Shown here one piece after another: positions 1-9,261 of a DNA stretch of 64,000 bases. Position 1 is the stretch's first letter; each line of letters starts with the position of its first letter. The notes beneath the pieces were generated by a model, which was not told the origin of the DNA, did not search any database, and was given only the letters and a program-made list of their open reading frames with translations. The stretch spans positions 248,001 to 312,000 of the forward strand of contig SRZB01000001.1 of assembly GCA_004793585.1 (NCBI GenBank), in the 5' to 3' direction. The DNA comes from Hominisplanchenecus murintestinalis (GTDB lineage Bacteria; Bacillota; Clostridia; Lachnospirales; Lachnospiraceae). The translations under genes and the position numbers were made by a program.

Positions 1-591
1 ATGCTCTGCCGCCAAATCCCGGATGACCTTCAGAATTTCTCCGGTCAGTTCCGGGTCCAGCGCGGAAGTCGGTTCATCAAAAAAGAGAATCTTTGGGTTC
101 ATCGCTAACGCCCTGGCGATGGACACACGCTGCTGCTGCCCGCCGGAAAGCTGGTACGGATAAGCGTCGGCTTTATCACCAAGTCCCATCTTATCCAGTA
201 GCCCCCGCGCCTGCTTTTCCACCTCTGCTTTATCCCGCTTCTGCACATGAACCGGCGCGTCCATCACATTTTTCAGCACGGAAAAATGTGGGAACAGATT
301 AAAGTTCTGAAATACCAGCCCATAATATCCCTGCATCCTCCGAAGCTCCGCCTGTTTCGCGTACACAGCCTTTCCGCCTTCGCTCTTCGCCGCCTGCTCG
401 CCCAGATAATACATCTCGCCGTCATCCATCGTTTCCAGCATCGTGGCACACCGCAGCAGCGTAGACTTCCCGGAACCGGACGGCCCGATGATTGCCAGCA
501 CCTGTCCCTCCTCCACCGTAACAGAAATATCTTTCAGCACCTCCAAATCGCCGAATTTCTTCTTTACATGGCTCATTTCCAACAGCTTCAT
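1..591 (-). CDS. Polar amino-acid ABC transporter ATP-binding protein (3' end outside window)
   Basis: Energises uptake of a polar amino acid at the cytoplasmic face of the membrane. The visible 197 residues carry a Walker A motif (GPSGSGKST, about residue 36), the Q-loop [10 protein letters not shown], the signature [10 protein letters not shown] and a Walker B/D-loop [13 protein letters not shown], as in the GlnQ/HisP family. The family is usually about 245 residues, so roughly 50 C-terminal residues lie outside the window. The gene starts 12 bp after the permease stop and is the last visible gene of a binding protein-permease-ATPase operon. Substrate specificity cannot be read from the sequence. 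Confidence 0.93.
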   Translation of the reverse strand, partial: MKLLEMSHVKKKFGDLEVLKDISVTVEEGQVLAIIGPSGSGKSTLLRCATMLETMDDGEMYYLGEQAAKSEGGKAVYAKQAELRRMQGYYGLVFQNFNLFPHFSVLKNVMDAPVHVQKRDKAEVEKQARGLLDKMGLGDKADAYPYQLSGGQQQRVSIARALAMNPKILFFDEPTSALDPELTGEILKVIRDLAAEH

Positions 592-603
592 ATCTCTTCC
601 CCC

Positions 604-1254
604 CTATCTATAATAGCTCAGCTTATGCTCGATTTTCTCCATCGCCCAGGCCACAAGGAAATTAAATACATAGTAGAAAATCCCGGCTGCTACATACGGA
701 ATCATGCTGGTGCTGGAGGAAGCCAGCGCCTTCGCGATAGTAAACATCTCGCTCACCGCGATTACCATAGCCAGGGAAGTATCCTTCACCAGTGTAATCA
801 CTTCATTCGTCACTGACGGAATAATCCGCTTAATCACCTGTGGAAGTATGATGCGCAGAAATGTCTGCCCCTTCGTATATCCCAGCAAGGCGGCAGCCTC
901 ATACTGCCCGACCGGCATGGACTCGATACCGCCCCTGTAAATTTCTGCAAAATATGCCGCATAATTCAGTGAAAATCCGATAATTACCGCAATAAAACGA
1001 TAAGACGATGTGAGCTGAAGTCCCAATAAATAATAACGTCCAAAATAAACCACCATCACCTGAAGCATCAGTGGAGTACCGCGCATGATTGATATGTATA
1101 TTTTTGTAATGTTACGTATTAATTTATTCTTTGACATCCTGCCGAACGCAACCGCCATGCCAAGAGGCATGGAAAACAGCAGCGTCAGCCCAAAGATCGC
1201 AACAGTTGTCAGCATCCCGCCTGCCAGTTTCGAAAGCATCATCCCATAATCCAT
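604..1254 (-). CDS. Amino-acid ABC transporter permease (HisM/GlnP type)
   Basis: A 216-residue inner-membrane permease with about five hydrophobic segments. It has the EAA-loop pattern of His/Glu/Gln transporters (EAAALLGYTKGQTFLRIILPQ, middle of the protein), which contacts the ATPase. The RBS GGAGG lies 9-10 bases before the ATG. It sits between the binding-protein gene and the ATPase gene on the same strand, completing a three-part importer. The length is normal for the family. Confidence 0.93.
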   Translation of the reverse strand: MDYGMMLSKLAGGMLTTVAIFGLTLLFSMPLGMAVAFGRMSKNKLIRNITKIYISIMRGTPLMLQVMVVYFGRYYLLGLQLTSSYRFIAVIIGFSLNYAAYFAEIYRGGIESMPVGQYEAAALLGYTKGQTFLRIILPQVIKRIIPSVTNEVITLVKDTSLAMVIAVSEMFTIAKALASSSTSMIPYVAAGIFYYVFNFLVAWAMEKIEHKLSYYR

Positions 1255-1282
1255 CTTCTCTTCCTCCGCACTTACCGTAAAA

Positions 1283-1316
1283 AGGGCTGCTGCAAAAACG
1301 CTTTTACAGCAGCCCT
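1283..1316 (-). terminator. Intra-operon hairpin between binding protein and permease
   Basis: AGGGCTGCTG and CAGCAGCCCT form a perfect 10-bp stem, followed on the minus strand by a short T run. It lies between the binding-protein gene and the permease. Inference: a leaky terminator or mRNA-stabilising hairpin that lets the binding protein be made in excess, as is common in such operons. Confidence 0.75.
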
Positions 1317-1329
1317 GATATAGCTGTAT

Positions 1330-2211
1330 TTATTTACCGATTGTCGTAATATCCTTGCCAAACCATTTGTCTGAAATCTCTGCCAGCGTGCCGTCTGCCG
1401 CCATCTCTTTCAACGCATCCTGTACCTGGTCTCGCAGCTCTTCATTTCCCAGCTTAAAGCCGACGCCGTACTCTTCTGCTGCCAGTGTCTCATCCAGCAC
1501 TACGAAATCTACCTGCCTCTGCTCAATCTGATAGCTTGCTACCACATCATCCATAGCAATCGCATCTACCGCACCAGACTCCAGATCCATAAATGCCGTA
1601 TTGTAATCTGCCACTGTCACAAGCTGTCCGAACGAATTCATCAGCTCTTCATCTTCTTTCAAAGCTGCCTCTGCACTGGAATCTGTCTGTACATCTACGA
1701 CCTTTCCGGCCAAGTCTTCCTTTGTGCTGATGCCAGCGTCCGCTTTCACTACAAATACCTGGTTATTCTTCATGTACGGCTCGCTCCAGGTATAGGAATC
1801 CTCTCGTCCGTTCATGGTAAATCCATTCCAGATACAGTCAATCGTACCCGACTCAAGCTCCATGTCCTTCGCGTCCCATGCGATTGGCTGGTACACGATT
1901 TCTTTATCAAGACGCTTTGCCACCTCTGCTGCCAGTTCCAGGTCAAAGCCTGTAAACTCGCCGTCCTCGCCTACAAATCCCATAGGCGGGAAATCCTGGT
2001 CAAAGCCTACCGTAAACGTATCGCCTGACTTTTCCGTTCCTGCTGCCTCTGATTCCGGAGCATCTGTATCATCCTCTAATTTCACTGCCTCTTCTGTCCC
2101 GGACTCTGCAGCTGTTTCCGTTGCCGGAGCTTCCTCTTTCGTTCCGCATCCTGCTGTCATAGCTGCCGCCATCGCTGTAATCAGCATCGCGCTAATGATT
2201 CTTTTTTTCAT
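1330..2211 (-). CDS. Amino-acid ABC transporter substrate-binding lipoprotein
   Basis: A 293-residue family 3 solute-binding protein. It has a lipoprotein signal peptide ending in the lipobox TAGC (Cys22), then an acidic Glu/Ala/Thr-rich linker of about 45 residues, then the PBP fold (FTVGFDQDFPPMGF, FDLELAAEVAKRL, EQRQVDFVV). The start was chosen at MKKRIIS because GGAGGAG lies just upstream; an ATG 11 codons earlier has no RBS. It is the first gene of the importer operon, behind a near-consensus promoter. The ligand is not determinable, but the GFDLELA pattern fits cystine or polar amino-acid binders. Confidence 0.92.
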   Translation of the reverse strand: MKKRIISAMLITAMAAAMTAGCGTKEEAPATETAAESGTEEAVKLEDDTDAPESEAAGTEKSGDTFTVGFDQDFPPMGFVGEDGEFTGFDLELAAEVAKRLDKEIVYQPIAWDAKDMELESGTIDCIWNGFTMNGREDSYTWSEPYMKNNQVFVVKADAGISTKEDLAGKVVDVQTDSSAEAALKEDEELMNSFGQLVTVADYNTAFMDLESGAVDAIAMDDVVASYQIEQRQVDFVVLDETLAAEEYGVGFKLGNEELRDQVQDALKEMAADGTLAEISDKWFGKDITTIGK

Positions 2212-2290
2212 AATAAATTCTCCTCCATAATTATGTATAAGCATGTGTCTTTATCGATTGAGCACTCTACCATGCTAAATCAGCAAAATC

Positions 2291-2319
2291 ATACTAGCAT
2301 ATATTAGAAGAACTGTCAA
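2291..2319 (-). promoter_or_regulatory. SigA-type promoter of the amino-acid importer operon
   Basis: On the minus strand TTGACA (2314-2319), a 17-bp spacer and TAGTAT (2291-2296) lie about 80 bp before the binding-protein start. This is a near-perfect vegetative promoter. It sits just beyond the stop of the upstream gene. Confidence 0.8.
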
Positions 2320-2327
2320 CCGCCGTT

Positions 2328-3119
2328 TTAACTGCATGCGCTTTTACAATACTCTTTCTTCTGCTGTTCCAGAAACTTTTCCGCGTCCCACGCTTTTAAA
2401 AGCTTCGGCACTTCTTCCCGTATATATTTCGCATTTTTCGTCTCAATCCTGTCAATCTGCGCCCGCGTCACGGAAATCTCCTGCAGCCTTGCACGGTACG
2501 CTTCCTTATCTAAAAACAAAGGCAGTACCGAAAGATAACGGTTTAACGTCTGCGCCGATTTCACAATCCCATAAGACTGCCACAGACAGTCCGCTGCTTC
2601 TTCAAAAAGAAAGAGATGCCCATACCCTGCGGCCATGCTGTCCAGTACCGAGGCATAAAACTGAATTCCCAGATTCCCCGGATTCCTGTCCTTTAAAATT
2701 CGGCAGTACTCCCGGATGGCATTCCCGTACATCCCGTACTTCATCAGATAATCCGCCTTTATCTTTCTCCGCAAATCCGCCGGCTGGATTTCAATGCCGG
2801 AAATTTGTTCCTGCACCTGGCGGTGCTCTTCCGGCGACAGATATCCGATTTCTTTGAAAATGGGCAGAAGAAATCCCGCCATGCTGCCATGCCGCGCCTC
2901 CTCCAAACGTTCCGTAAGCTTCCGGCACAGCTTTTTCAGCCCCAGTTCTTCTCCTACCCAGCTGCACAGCTCTTCATTCATAATAGAACTGTCCACCAGA
3001 TAGATATTCTGCTGCAGATAAAAGCACAATTCTTCTATTGTGTATATATTCGTGCTGATACTTTCAATATAATAAGGATGCTCCGCTTTCCTCACCTGAC
3101 ACAAATGATAGCCGCTCAT
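2328..3119 (-). CDS. Uncharacterised helical protein, third gene of the DUF5717/DUF5716-like operon
   Basis: A 263-residue soluble protein with no signal peptide or membrane segment. The centre (about residues 115-200) reads as paired helices of the TPR/SEL type (YGMYGNAIREYCRILKDRN; FLFEEAADCLWQSYG). The C-terminus is charged and ends in a short Cys-containing tail. It starts 15 bp after the actin-like gene stop with a good GGAGG, so the three genes are probably co-transcribed. I do not recognise a named family. The context suggests it works with the two larger proteins, perhaps as an adaptor. Confidence 0.75.
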   Translation of the reverse strand: MSGYHLCQVRKAEHPYYIESISTNIYTIEELCFYLQQNIYLVDSSIMNEELCSWVGEELGLKKLCRKLTERLEEARHGSMAGFLLPIFKEIGYLSPEEHRQVQEQISGIEIQPADLRRKIKADYLMKYGMYGNAIREYCRILKDRNPGNLGIQFYASVLDSMAAGYGHLFLFEEAADCLWQSYGIVKSAQTLNRYLSVLPLFLDKEAYRARLQEISVTRAQIDRIETKNAKYIREEVPKLLKAWDAEKFLEQQKKEYCKSACS

Positions 3120-3134
3120 TCCCCATGCCTCCTT

Positions 3135-4298
3135 CTACAGCTCAATCACTGCTTCCCATTTTTTTCCCGAGCTTTTATACAGCTCGCCAAGCCCCATGTC
3201 CTCAAGCCTTATCCGGCACTTATCTTTTGCCGTAAAAGTTATCTCCATGTGTATCCTGGTCGCCCGGTTCGGCCGTTTGGGAAGATCTGTCAGCCGCACT
3301 TTATGAGCCATGCTCTCGCCATGTATACTCCGGGTGAAAAATACCAGCTCATCCGTGCCGTCCAAAATAAATTCACATTCAAAATATGCCATGTAGTAAT
3401 TGATTCCGGCGTTTATCATATCCATGCGGCTCTCTATCCCCCGCTTGAACATCTTCATGCCCACATTATGCTCAATCATATCCGGTCCTGCATAAATATA
3501 ATTTCCCAGAGGCTTTATCCCCGCCAGGCTCATCGCCCCATAGCACGCTCCCTTAGAATACAGATTCCGGCCCAAAAACACTTTCCGCCTGCTACACAGA
3601 TATTTGAGGGATTCCTGCTCCCAGCTCTGGTCAAAACCATCTCCCACCAGGTAAACCGTGGAATATGCATCTGTGCCCATCACCTTCTTCGCATGTTCCA
3701 GAAAACGCACGTCTTTCATTCGCTTCCAGTGTTCCGGTTTCCGGCTTCCCCTCGTCTTTTCATCCAGGCAGATGCGTCCCCTGTTCTTCACGGAGACCAT
3801 AGCCGGCTTTGTCTTTCCATTGATATGCAGCTCATATCCTGTGATAAAATCTTCCTCATAAGAAAACAGTCCCACCTTATAGCGCCATAAATCCTTCTTC
3901 TGGCTCAACGCATAATAGTAGAAACTCTCCAGATAATCCTGGAGATAAACCTTATCTTTTGGAATGCCCAGCATCTCCAGAGCCTGCCGGATTGCCTGCA
4001 CCCAGTCCCGGCGCATCTCCGCCATTGTCACCATCACCACTGCCCCGCTCATAGGCCCCACTGCCGAAAGTTTTTCAAAACACACTTTAAAGAAATTCGA
4101 CAACAGCGCAGCTCCCAGCTCCACTTTTTGTTCAATCAGCGGAAATAAGTCCCTCGGAGTAGGAATCTGATACTTCTCCTCTCCCGCCACCGCGCTGACC
4201 GTCTTAGGCTCCGTATTATTCTGATGGTAAAAAGTGAGCACAGAGGAGTTCCGCCCCAAATCAAAGCCTATGATTACCTCGTTAAAATCCATTGCCAT
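3135..4298 (-). CDS. Actin/Hsp70-fold (ASKHA) ATPase-like protein, DUF5716-like
   Basis: A 387-residue protein that opens with a phosphate-1 type motif, IIGFDLGRNSSVL (about residues 9-21), as in sugar kinases, Hsp70 and FtsA. A later YLVGDGFDQSW and GRNLYSKGACYGAMSL (about residues 220-255) resemble the adenosine motif and the glycine-rich connecting segment. The C-terminal third is beta-rich. It probably binds ATP in the cytoplasm. From memory it matches the DUF5716 family, which co-occurs with DUF5717 in Lachnospiraceae; I could not verify this by search. It lies 24 bp after the 1187-aa partner. Its function is unknown. Confidence 0.72.
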   Translation of the reverse strand: MAMDFNEVIIGFDLGRNSSVLTFYHQNNTEPKTVSAVAGEEKYQIPTPRDLFPLIEQKVELGAALLSNFFKVCFEKLSAVGPMSGAVVMVTMAEMRRDWVQAIRQALEMLGIPKDKVYLQDYLESFYYYALSQKKDLWRYKVGLFSYEEDFITGYELHINGKTKPAMVSVKNRGRICLDEKTRGSRKPEHWKRMKDVRFLEHAKKVMGTDAYSTVYLVGDGFDQSWEQESLKYLCSRRKVFLGRNLYSKGACYGAMSLAGIKPLGNYIYAGPDMIEHNVGMKMFKRGIESRMDMINAGINYYMAYFECEFILDGTDELVFFTRSIHGESMAHKVRLTDLPKRPNRATRIHMEITFTAKDKCRIRLEDMGLGELYKSSGKKWEAVIEL

Positions 4299-4322
4299 AT
4301 CCGCCTCCGATTTACCTCCGAA

Positions 4323-7300
4323 CTATTCATTATTCGGGAAAATATGTTTTGCCAGGCATTCCTGTTCAAAATAGAGCTGCATCACGTCCCTGGCTGCCCG
4401 TTTGTCCTTATCAGATACCGCCTTTGCCAGACGGTTAATCAAATCATAGCGCGTATCGCCTTCCATATTTCCCCTGGCGTCCCAGGAAAGCGTCATAGGC
4501 TCTGTCTCCCGCTTTGTCCCGCCAAAATCTTCACGTATCTTATAGTGAACAGTTTCCCCATAAAACAGCGTGAATTCTTTTACAAACACACCTTGGTAAA
4601 CATCCTTCATTAGCTCTGAACTCTTTCTGGTTTTCCCTCCGCCCTGTCTCTCCACAGACCAGCTCAGCGTCACGGACGCTTCAGGATTCGCCCGATACTC
4701 TACATAGCTCTTATCCTGCAGCTGAAATGGGCGTATTAACTCTGTCGGGAAATCCCTGTAGAATGCAAAAGGCATCCCCCTGTAATAAAATTCCTCCAAA
4801 AGCTTCTGCACATTCCCTTCCTGCTTGTCCGTCAGGGAAGGCTGCGCCGCATAAAACCGCAGCAGCGCCAGCAGGCATACATCCTGCATCTCCTGTCCCA
4901 TCTCATATTCCCTCTCAATGTAGGCAAACACCGGAGCGCTGACAGAAATCCCCCGCACAAAATACTCATATGCCCGATAGATGACATACGCCGATATTAA
5001 CGGCTTTTTCCCCATATTTTTCCGGTAAGAATCAAAAATTTCCTCTGTCTCTTCCGTGCCGGAGCGCATAAAAACCAACACAAGAAGAATCTTCTCTTCC
5101 AGCCTGTAAGTATCCAGCTCAAATTGTTTTCCCGCTTTCCAGAGACGCTTCATGTCCTGTATCGGGCCGTCATAATGTTTCAGAAGATAAGAAAGCAGAG
5201 TTTCATCATATTTCTCATGCCTGAAGCAGTACCAGCAGACAGAGAGCAGCATATCATCCGGCTCATACTCCCTGCTCAGCACATTCCGGCTGCATATCCG
5301 CACCAGAGAGCCAAGTTCCGCCCTTTCTGCCCCGTAAGTTCCCACCAGGGCAAACGCCTCACTGCACATTCCTTCCGCTGCCAGCATCCCCAAAAGCTTG
5401 CGCTTATCCGTCCGGAAAAATTTTTCCAGGCTGATTCCATGCAAAAATTCATCCAGGGACGCCGATTTTGGATTTGCGTAATAATAGTCTAAAAGCTCCT
5501 TCCTCACTGCTTCTTTATATCCCTCCCGGATACCGCTGACGTCCAAAAGCTTCCAGAAGCTCTTTACATTCTTTTCCCCGACAACATGCTCTCCCACTGC
5601 CGCCCCACAGATGTTCAGAAGAATTTCCGGACACTCCGATGACATATTCCGGCAGAGAGCCAAAAGCTCGCCGCTCTCCAAAAGCCGTTCCGTCTCATAC
5701 GGCAGTGAAGCTGTACAGCGGTTTCCTCTGTCATCCTCGATAAAAATCTGATAATTTTCGGTAAATAGTTTCACCTCAGCTTTTCCGCCCAGCAGCGCCG
5801 CCCGCTGCTCATGTTCAAGCTCACGGTGAACCACTACCACATAGCGGGCATTTGGGCTGTCACAGCGAACTTCACATGTAAAAATCACCTTCGCCAAATG
5901 CTCAGCTATCCAGCGGTTCAGGACAGACGCATTCAGAAACGTCCGGTAAATCAACGCCAGGCTTCGATTAATATGCCCCGCCTCCAGCTGCTCCACCATA
6001 AACTTTTCGATCGTCGGCTGATAGTTCTCAAACGTTCGCATATCTTCTTCCCGATGTTCTATTACATTCGCATACACTGCCGCCTTTTTCTGATAGTTCA
6101 GCGTATTATTATATGAGAAATACATCTTAATCATCCGTGGCAGAGGCTTTTGAAAACCTGTTCCCATAGAATTCACATAATGCTCATACAGACCGGTAAG
6201 CCGGATATCCGACTCTACCGCAGCCTCATACCATGCAAAGTATGCTTCTCCGTCCTTATCCCCTTTAATCAACAGGCTGCAGATAACTTTTAACAGGTTC
6301 CCCGAAGGCTGCTCCTCATAACATTGTTTCAAGATATCATACAGATGTTTCGAATATTTTTTCTCCCGTCCCGCCAAATCTGTGATATGCCGGATAATTT
6401 CTTCATCCAAAAGCCCTTCCCGGCATATAAAATGAAGCAGGCTCACCTCAAATTCTCCCAGCTTCTTAAGCATTCCCGGTTTTTTCTCAATAATCCCGTA
6501 AGCCTCCAAGTACATAATACGGCTCCGGCACCCATAAAGGAACTGACTTCGGATGGCTTCAAGCTTATCTGCCGGACGTGAAATCAGGCTTTCCTGAAGA
6601 TACAAAAGCAGCCATTGCAGCCTCCAGTTTTCCCTATCCTGATGAAGCAGCTCCAAAAGAGTCTCTTCTACATAGTCTACATAAACCCTGTCTTTATTAT
6701 AAAATGTTGTCAAATACAGGTAGTAGCCTCTGACTTCCGGTTTCTCCATCCTCCCGCGCTCTCCCTCAAACTCTGTGAGGAGAATGCACGCCTCATCTTC
6801 CCGTCCTGCCGCAAAGAGAAGATGCGCCTGGTACAACTCCAGCATAGGATGCGCGCCGCCCGCATTCCTGTATGCTTTTAAGTCCGCCAGCGAACTGTCC
6901 ACCCACTTTTTCAGACTGAGCCTGCGGAGCCGGAACTCCACATACCGCTCCATCAGACGCTTTATCCTTACCTTCTGCTCATGCCGCTGTCCTGACGGGC
7001 CGTTTTCGGCATTCTTTGCCACAGTTACCTCAAAGCACAGTGTCTGGTAAGGGCTTTTTACAAAAATCTTTCCGTAATTCTTCCCTTCGTGAAGCCTGTC
7101 CGGGTAAATCAGATAATCCAGGCGGTAAGTGCTCCCAATAAATTCATCCGTCGTAACCACCGGACGCTCTACTTCCAGGAACTCCGCATCTGTACAGATA
7201 TCCAGTTTCTGAAAACCCCAGCCGTCCTTCGAAAGCACTGCTGATTCCTTCTGGTTCTGCCCAAGCCCTTCAAAATACGCGTCTGGCTTTTCCAGCGTAA

Positions 7301-7886
7301 GATTTACCACGTCTTTCGCATGGATTCCCACCAGAAACTCCTCCATATCCGCATAACCTGACGCCTGTGTACGCAATCCTTCATACAAAGGGATCCATTC
7401 CGGCTTCTGTCTCTCCAACATGTTCCGAAATCCCTCCGATACAAAAACGGGATATGCTTTCTGAAAATCCTCCCGGGCAAGTTTCTGGAAATCTTCCAGG
7501 CTGTCAATCACTTCAGCAGAAGTCTTCACCATGCTCCGGGCAATCTCAATATGGTAAGGAATCCTGTATTCCCCTAAATCCGAGCAAACAGTAAACGCGC
7601 CTTCCAGCACATCTCCTTCCTCCATACCCGTAATATCAGGTTCATACACGATTTTCTCAGAAATTCCATTAAAATCTGAAGGCTCATATGCCATGCGGGG
7701 GCTGTCCGCATAGATAAAGCCTTTGACTTTCCGTTTATCCGCACTCTCCACCCGGAATTCTCCCCGGAACGTCCTGCCCTTTCGGAGCACCGCACGGATT
7801 TCCTCCTGGGAAACCACAAGCCTGGGAGCCTCATACTCAAATATTCCATTCAGCAGCTGTTCAATCCTTCTTTTCAACTCTTCCAC
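4323..7886 (-). CDS. Giant DUF5717-like protein
   Basis: A 1187-residue soluble protein that starts at a GTG codon (GTG GAA GAG). The N-terminal ~330 residues are beta-rich (for example RTFRGEFRVESADKRKVKGF). The middle, about residues 330-1050, is a long all-helical array with TPR-like features. The last ~130 residues are again beta-rich (SYVEYRANPEASVTLSWSVER). There is no signal peptide and no obvious catalytic motif. It leads an operon with the actin-like protein and the 263-aa helical protein. I recall the DUF5717 family from Lachnospiraceae. A scaffold for the ATPase is an inference only. Confidence 0.72.
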   Translation of the reverse strand: MEELKRRIEQLLNGIFEYEAPRLVVSQEEIRAVLRKGRTFRGEFRVESADKRKVKGFIYADSPRMAYEPSDFNGISEKIVYEPDITGMEEGDVLEGAFTVCSDLGEYRIPYHIEIARSMVKTSAEVIDSLEDFQKLAREDFQKAYPVFVSEGFRNMLERQKPEWIPLYEGLRTQASGYADMEEFLVGIHAKDVVNLTLEKPDAYFEGLGQNQKESAVLSKDGWGFQKLDICTDAEFLEVERPVVTTDEFIGSTYRLDYLIYPDRLHEGKNYGKIFVKSPYQTLCFEVTVAKNAENGPSGQRHEQKVRIKRLMERYVEFRLRRLSLKKWVDSSLADLKAYRNAGGAHPMLELYQAHLLFAAGREDEACILLTEFEGERGRMEKPEVRGYYLYLTTFYNKDRVYVDYVEETLLELLHQDRENWRLQWLLLYLQESLISRPADKLEAIRSQFLYGCRSRIMYLEAYGIIEKKPGMLKKLGEFEVSLLHFICREGLLDEEIIRHITDLAGREKKYSKHLYDILKQCYEEQPSGNLLKVICSLLIKGDKDGEAYFAWYEAAVESDIRLTGLYEHYVNSMGTGFQKPLPRMIKMYFSYNNTLNYQKKAAVYANVIEHREEDMRTFENYQPTIEKFMVEQLEAGHINRSLALIYRTFLNASVLNRWIAEHLAKVIFTCEVRCDSPNARYVVVVHRELEHEQRAALLGGKAEVKLFTENYQIFIEDDRGNRCTASLPYETERLLESGELLALCRNMSSECPEILLNICGAAVGEHVVGEKNVKSFWKLLDVSGIREGYKEAVRKELLDYYYANPKSASLDEFLHGISLEKFFRTDKRKLLGMLAAEGMCSEAFALVGTYGAERAELGSLVRICSRNVLSREYEPDDMLLSVCWYCFRHEKYDETLLSYLLKHYDGPIQDMKRLWKAGKQFELDTYRLEEKILLVLVFMRSGTEETEEIFDSYRKNMGKKPLISAYVIYRAYEYFVRGISVSAPVFAYIEREYEMGQEMQDVCLLALLRFYAAQPSLTDKQEGNVQKLLEEFYYRGMPFAFYRDFPTELIRPFQLQDKSYVEYRANPEASVTLSWSVERQGGGKTRKSSELMKDVYQGVFVKEFTLFYGETVHYKIREDFGGTKRETEPMTLSWDARGNMEGDTRYDLINRLAKAVSDKDKRAARDVMQLYFEQECLAKHIFPNNE

Positions 7887-7998
7887 CTGTACCTATCGTT
7901 TATGTCTTATCATGGCGAATTTCTTTCATTAGTATAGCACTATCTGTCCATTGGTGGCAAGTAACTTTTCTCTGCTCCGCTTTTAAACAAAAATATGA

Positions 7999-8039
7999 CC
8001 GCTGACGCATCCCTATCTTTTACGGAAACGCGTCAGCGG
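7999..8039 (-). terminator. Hairpin downstream of the M24 remnant
   Basis: CCGCTGACGC (7999-8008) pairs perfectly with GCGTCAGCGG (8030-8039). On the minus strand the stem is followed by a short A/T-rich stretch. It lies between the decayed peptidase and the large DUF5717-like gene and probably ended the ancestral peptidase transcript. Confidence 0.65.
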
Positions 8040-8077
8040 CCGCTTCCAGCCAAACAGCTGCGTATTTATTTGTTAAA

Positions 8078-8377
8078 TCATATGTCTGCCCTTTCTACCG
8101 CCAGCGCTTTCGTCGACAGCATAAATGGCTTATAGTAAGCATCCGCATTTCCCATAGGAAGTATTTCATCCGAAACACGGATTCCCAGAATTTTGCGCAT
8201 ATACTCTCTACGCTTCATGAAAGCTTCATACTTTTCTGGATAACTGTGTTTTATTTTCTCCTGCAGTCCTGCATCTGCCAGAGCTATTCCGCCCTCACAG
8301 CTTACACCCGCATATCCCTCCACTGAGGGAATAATATCAAATTGCAAAATCATTCCGCTTTTCAGCACTGATATCAA
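8078..8377 (-). pseudogene. C-terminal fragment of an M24 (Xaa-Pro aminopeptidase-like) metallopeptidase
   Basis: The 99 residues contain the typical end of an M24 peptidase homologue (SGMILQFDIIPSVEGYAGVSCEGGIALA, then an LGI..SDEILPMGN tail). The family is about 400 residues, so only the last quarter remains. There is no RBS. The break is immediately next to the arginase-family gene, which runs the other way, so a deletion or replacement removed the N-terminal three quarters. Confidence 0.7.
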
Positions 8378-8394
8378 CTACGGAGGACTACACT

Positions 8395-9261
8395 ATGGAT
8401 AATAAAACCATCAGACTTATTCTTCCCCAATGGCAGGGAGGAAACCGATACGTTTACGCTTTCGGTGCAAAATTATTAGAATGGCTGGCGCCAGCCGCAA
8501 ACTGCGAAACCCTTGAAATACCCTTAATCCCAAAAACACCCGAGGTTATCAAAGACGGGATTGCTTTTAAAGAAGAGCTTCTTCAGCACTCTGGAGAAAT
8601 TTACCGCCTTCTGCAAAGCAAGTCGCCGGATAAAATCATCGTGTTCGGCGGGGACTGCAGCATCAGCCTGGCTCCCTTCACTTACCTTCTGGAAAAATAC
8701 GAAGGCGATGCTGCAGTCCTCTGGCTGGACAGGCATGGAGATATTTCCGTCCCCGGAGAAACAACAGATTATCATGCTATGGTACTGGCTTCTTTTCTGG
8801 GTGAAGGGGATACAGATTTTTCGGATTTTGTAAAAGTAAAACTCGATACAGAACATCTGCTCCATATCGGCGTAAATGACCCGGCAAAAGAATTCGGCCG
8901 CAAAATCGGAAATAACTATGACTTCAAAAATATTCTTCCTGAAGAATTTGCAGAAAACAGCAGCTCTGTCATCGCCGCAATAAAAGACATGCATATAAGA
9001 AAACTGATTATCCATTTTGATTTGGATGTATTGGATTTATCTTCCTTCCGCTCACAATCCTCTGCAAATCCGTCGGTGTATTTCGAACGGCTGAAACTCA
9101 TCAGGCCGGGCGCTTCTTTCCAATCTCTGAGCCGTCTGCTGAACGACCTGGATAAACAGTTTGATATCGTAGGGCTGAGCCTTGCGGAATACCTGCCCTG
9201 GGACGCTATGAACCTGGCGAACCTTCTGGCTGGTCTCCCTCTTTTAAAAGATAAGATTTAA
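8395..9261 (+). CDS. Arginase/ureohydrolase-family protein
   Basis: A 288-residue metal-dependent hydrolase of the arginase/agmatinase fold. The metal-binding motifs are GGDCSIS (about residue 84), LDRHGDIS (about residue 114, D-x-H-x-D) and FDLDVLD (about residue 210). The first motif has Cys where most arginases and agmatinases have His (GGDH). That places it in the divergent GGDC group and makes the substrate uncertain. GGAGG lies 8 bases before the ATG. The 3' end overlaps the convergent DeoR gene by 56 bp. Its left neighbour is a broken peptidase, so the gene may have been inserted into this locus. Confidence 0.85.
   Translation: MDNKTIRLILPQWQGGNRYVYAFGAKLLEWLAPAANCETLEIPLIPKTPEVIKDGIAFKEELLQHSGEIYRLLQSKSPDKIIVFGGDCSISLAPFTYLLEKYEGDAAVLWLDRHGDISVPGETTDYHAMVLASFLGEGDTDFSDFVKVKLDTEHLLHIGVNDPAKEFGRKIGNNYDFKNILPEEFAENSSSVIAAIKDMHIRKLIIHFDLDVLDLSSFRSQSSANPSVYFERLKLIRPGASFQSLSRLLNDLDKQFDIVGLSLAEYLPWDAMNLANLLAGLPLLKDKI

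Noticed and set aside
2805-3890. Plus-strand open frame of 361 codons across two genes
   Set aside because: It is antisense to the 263-aa and actin-like genes, has no RBS and no recognisable domain.
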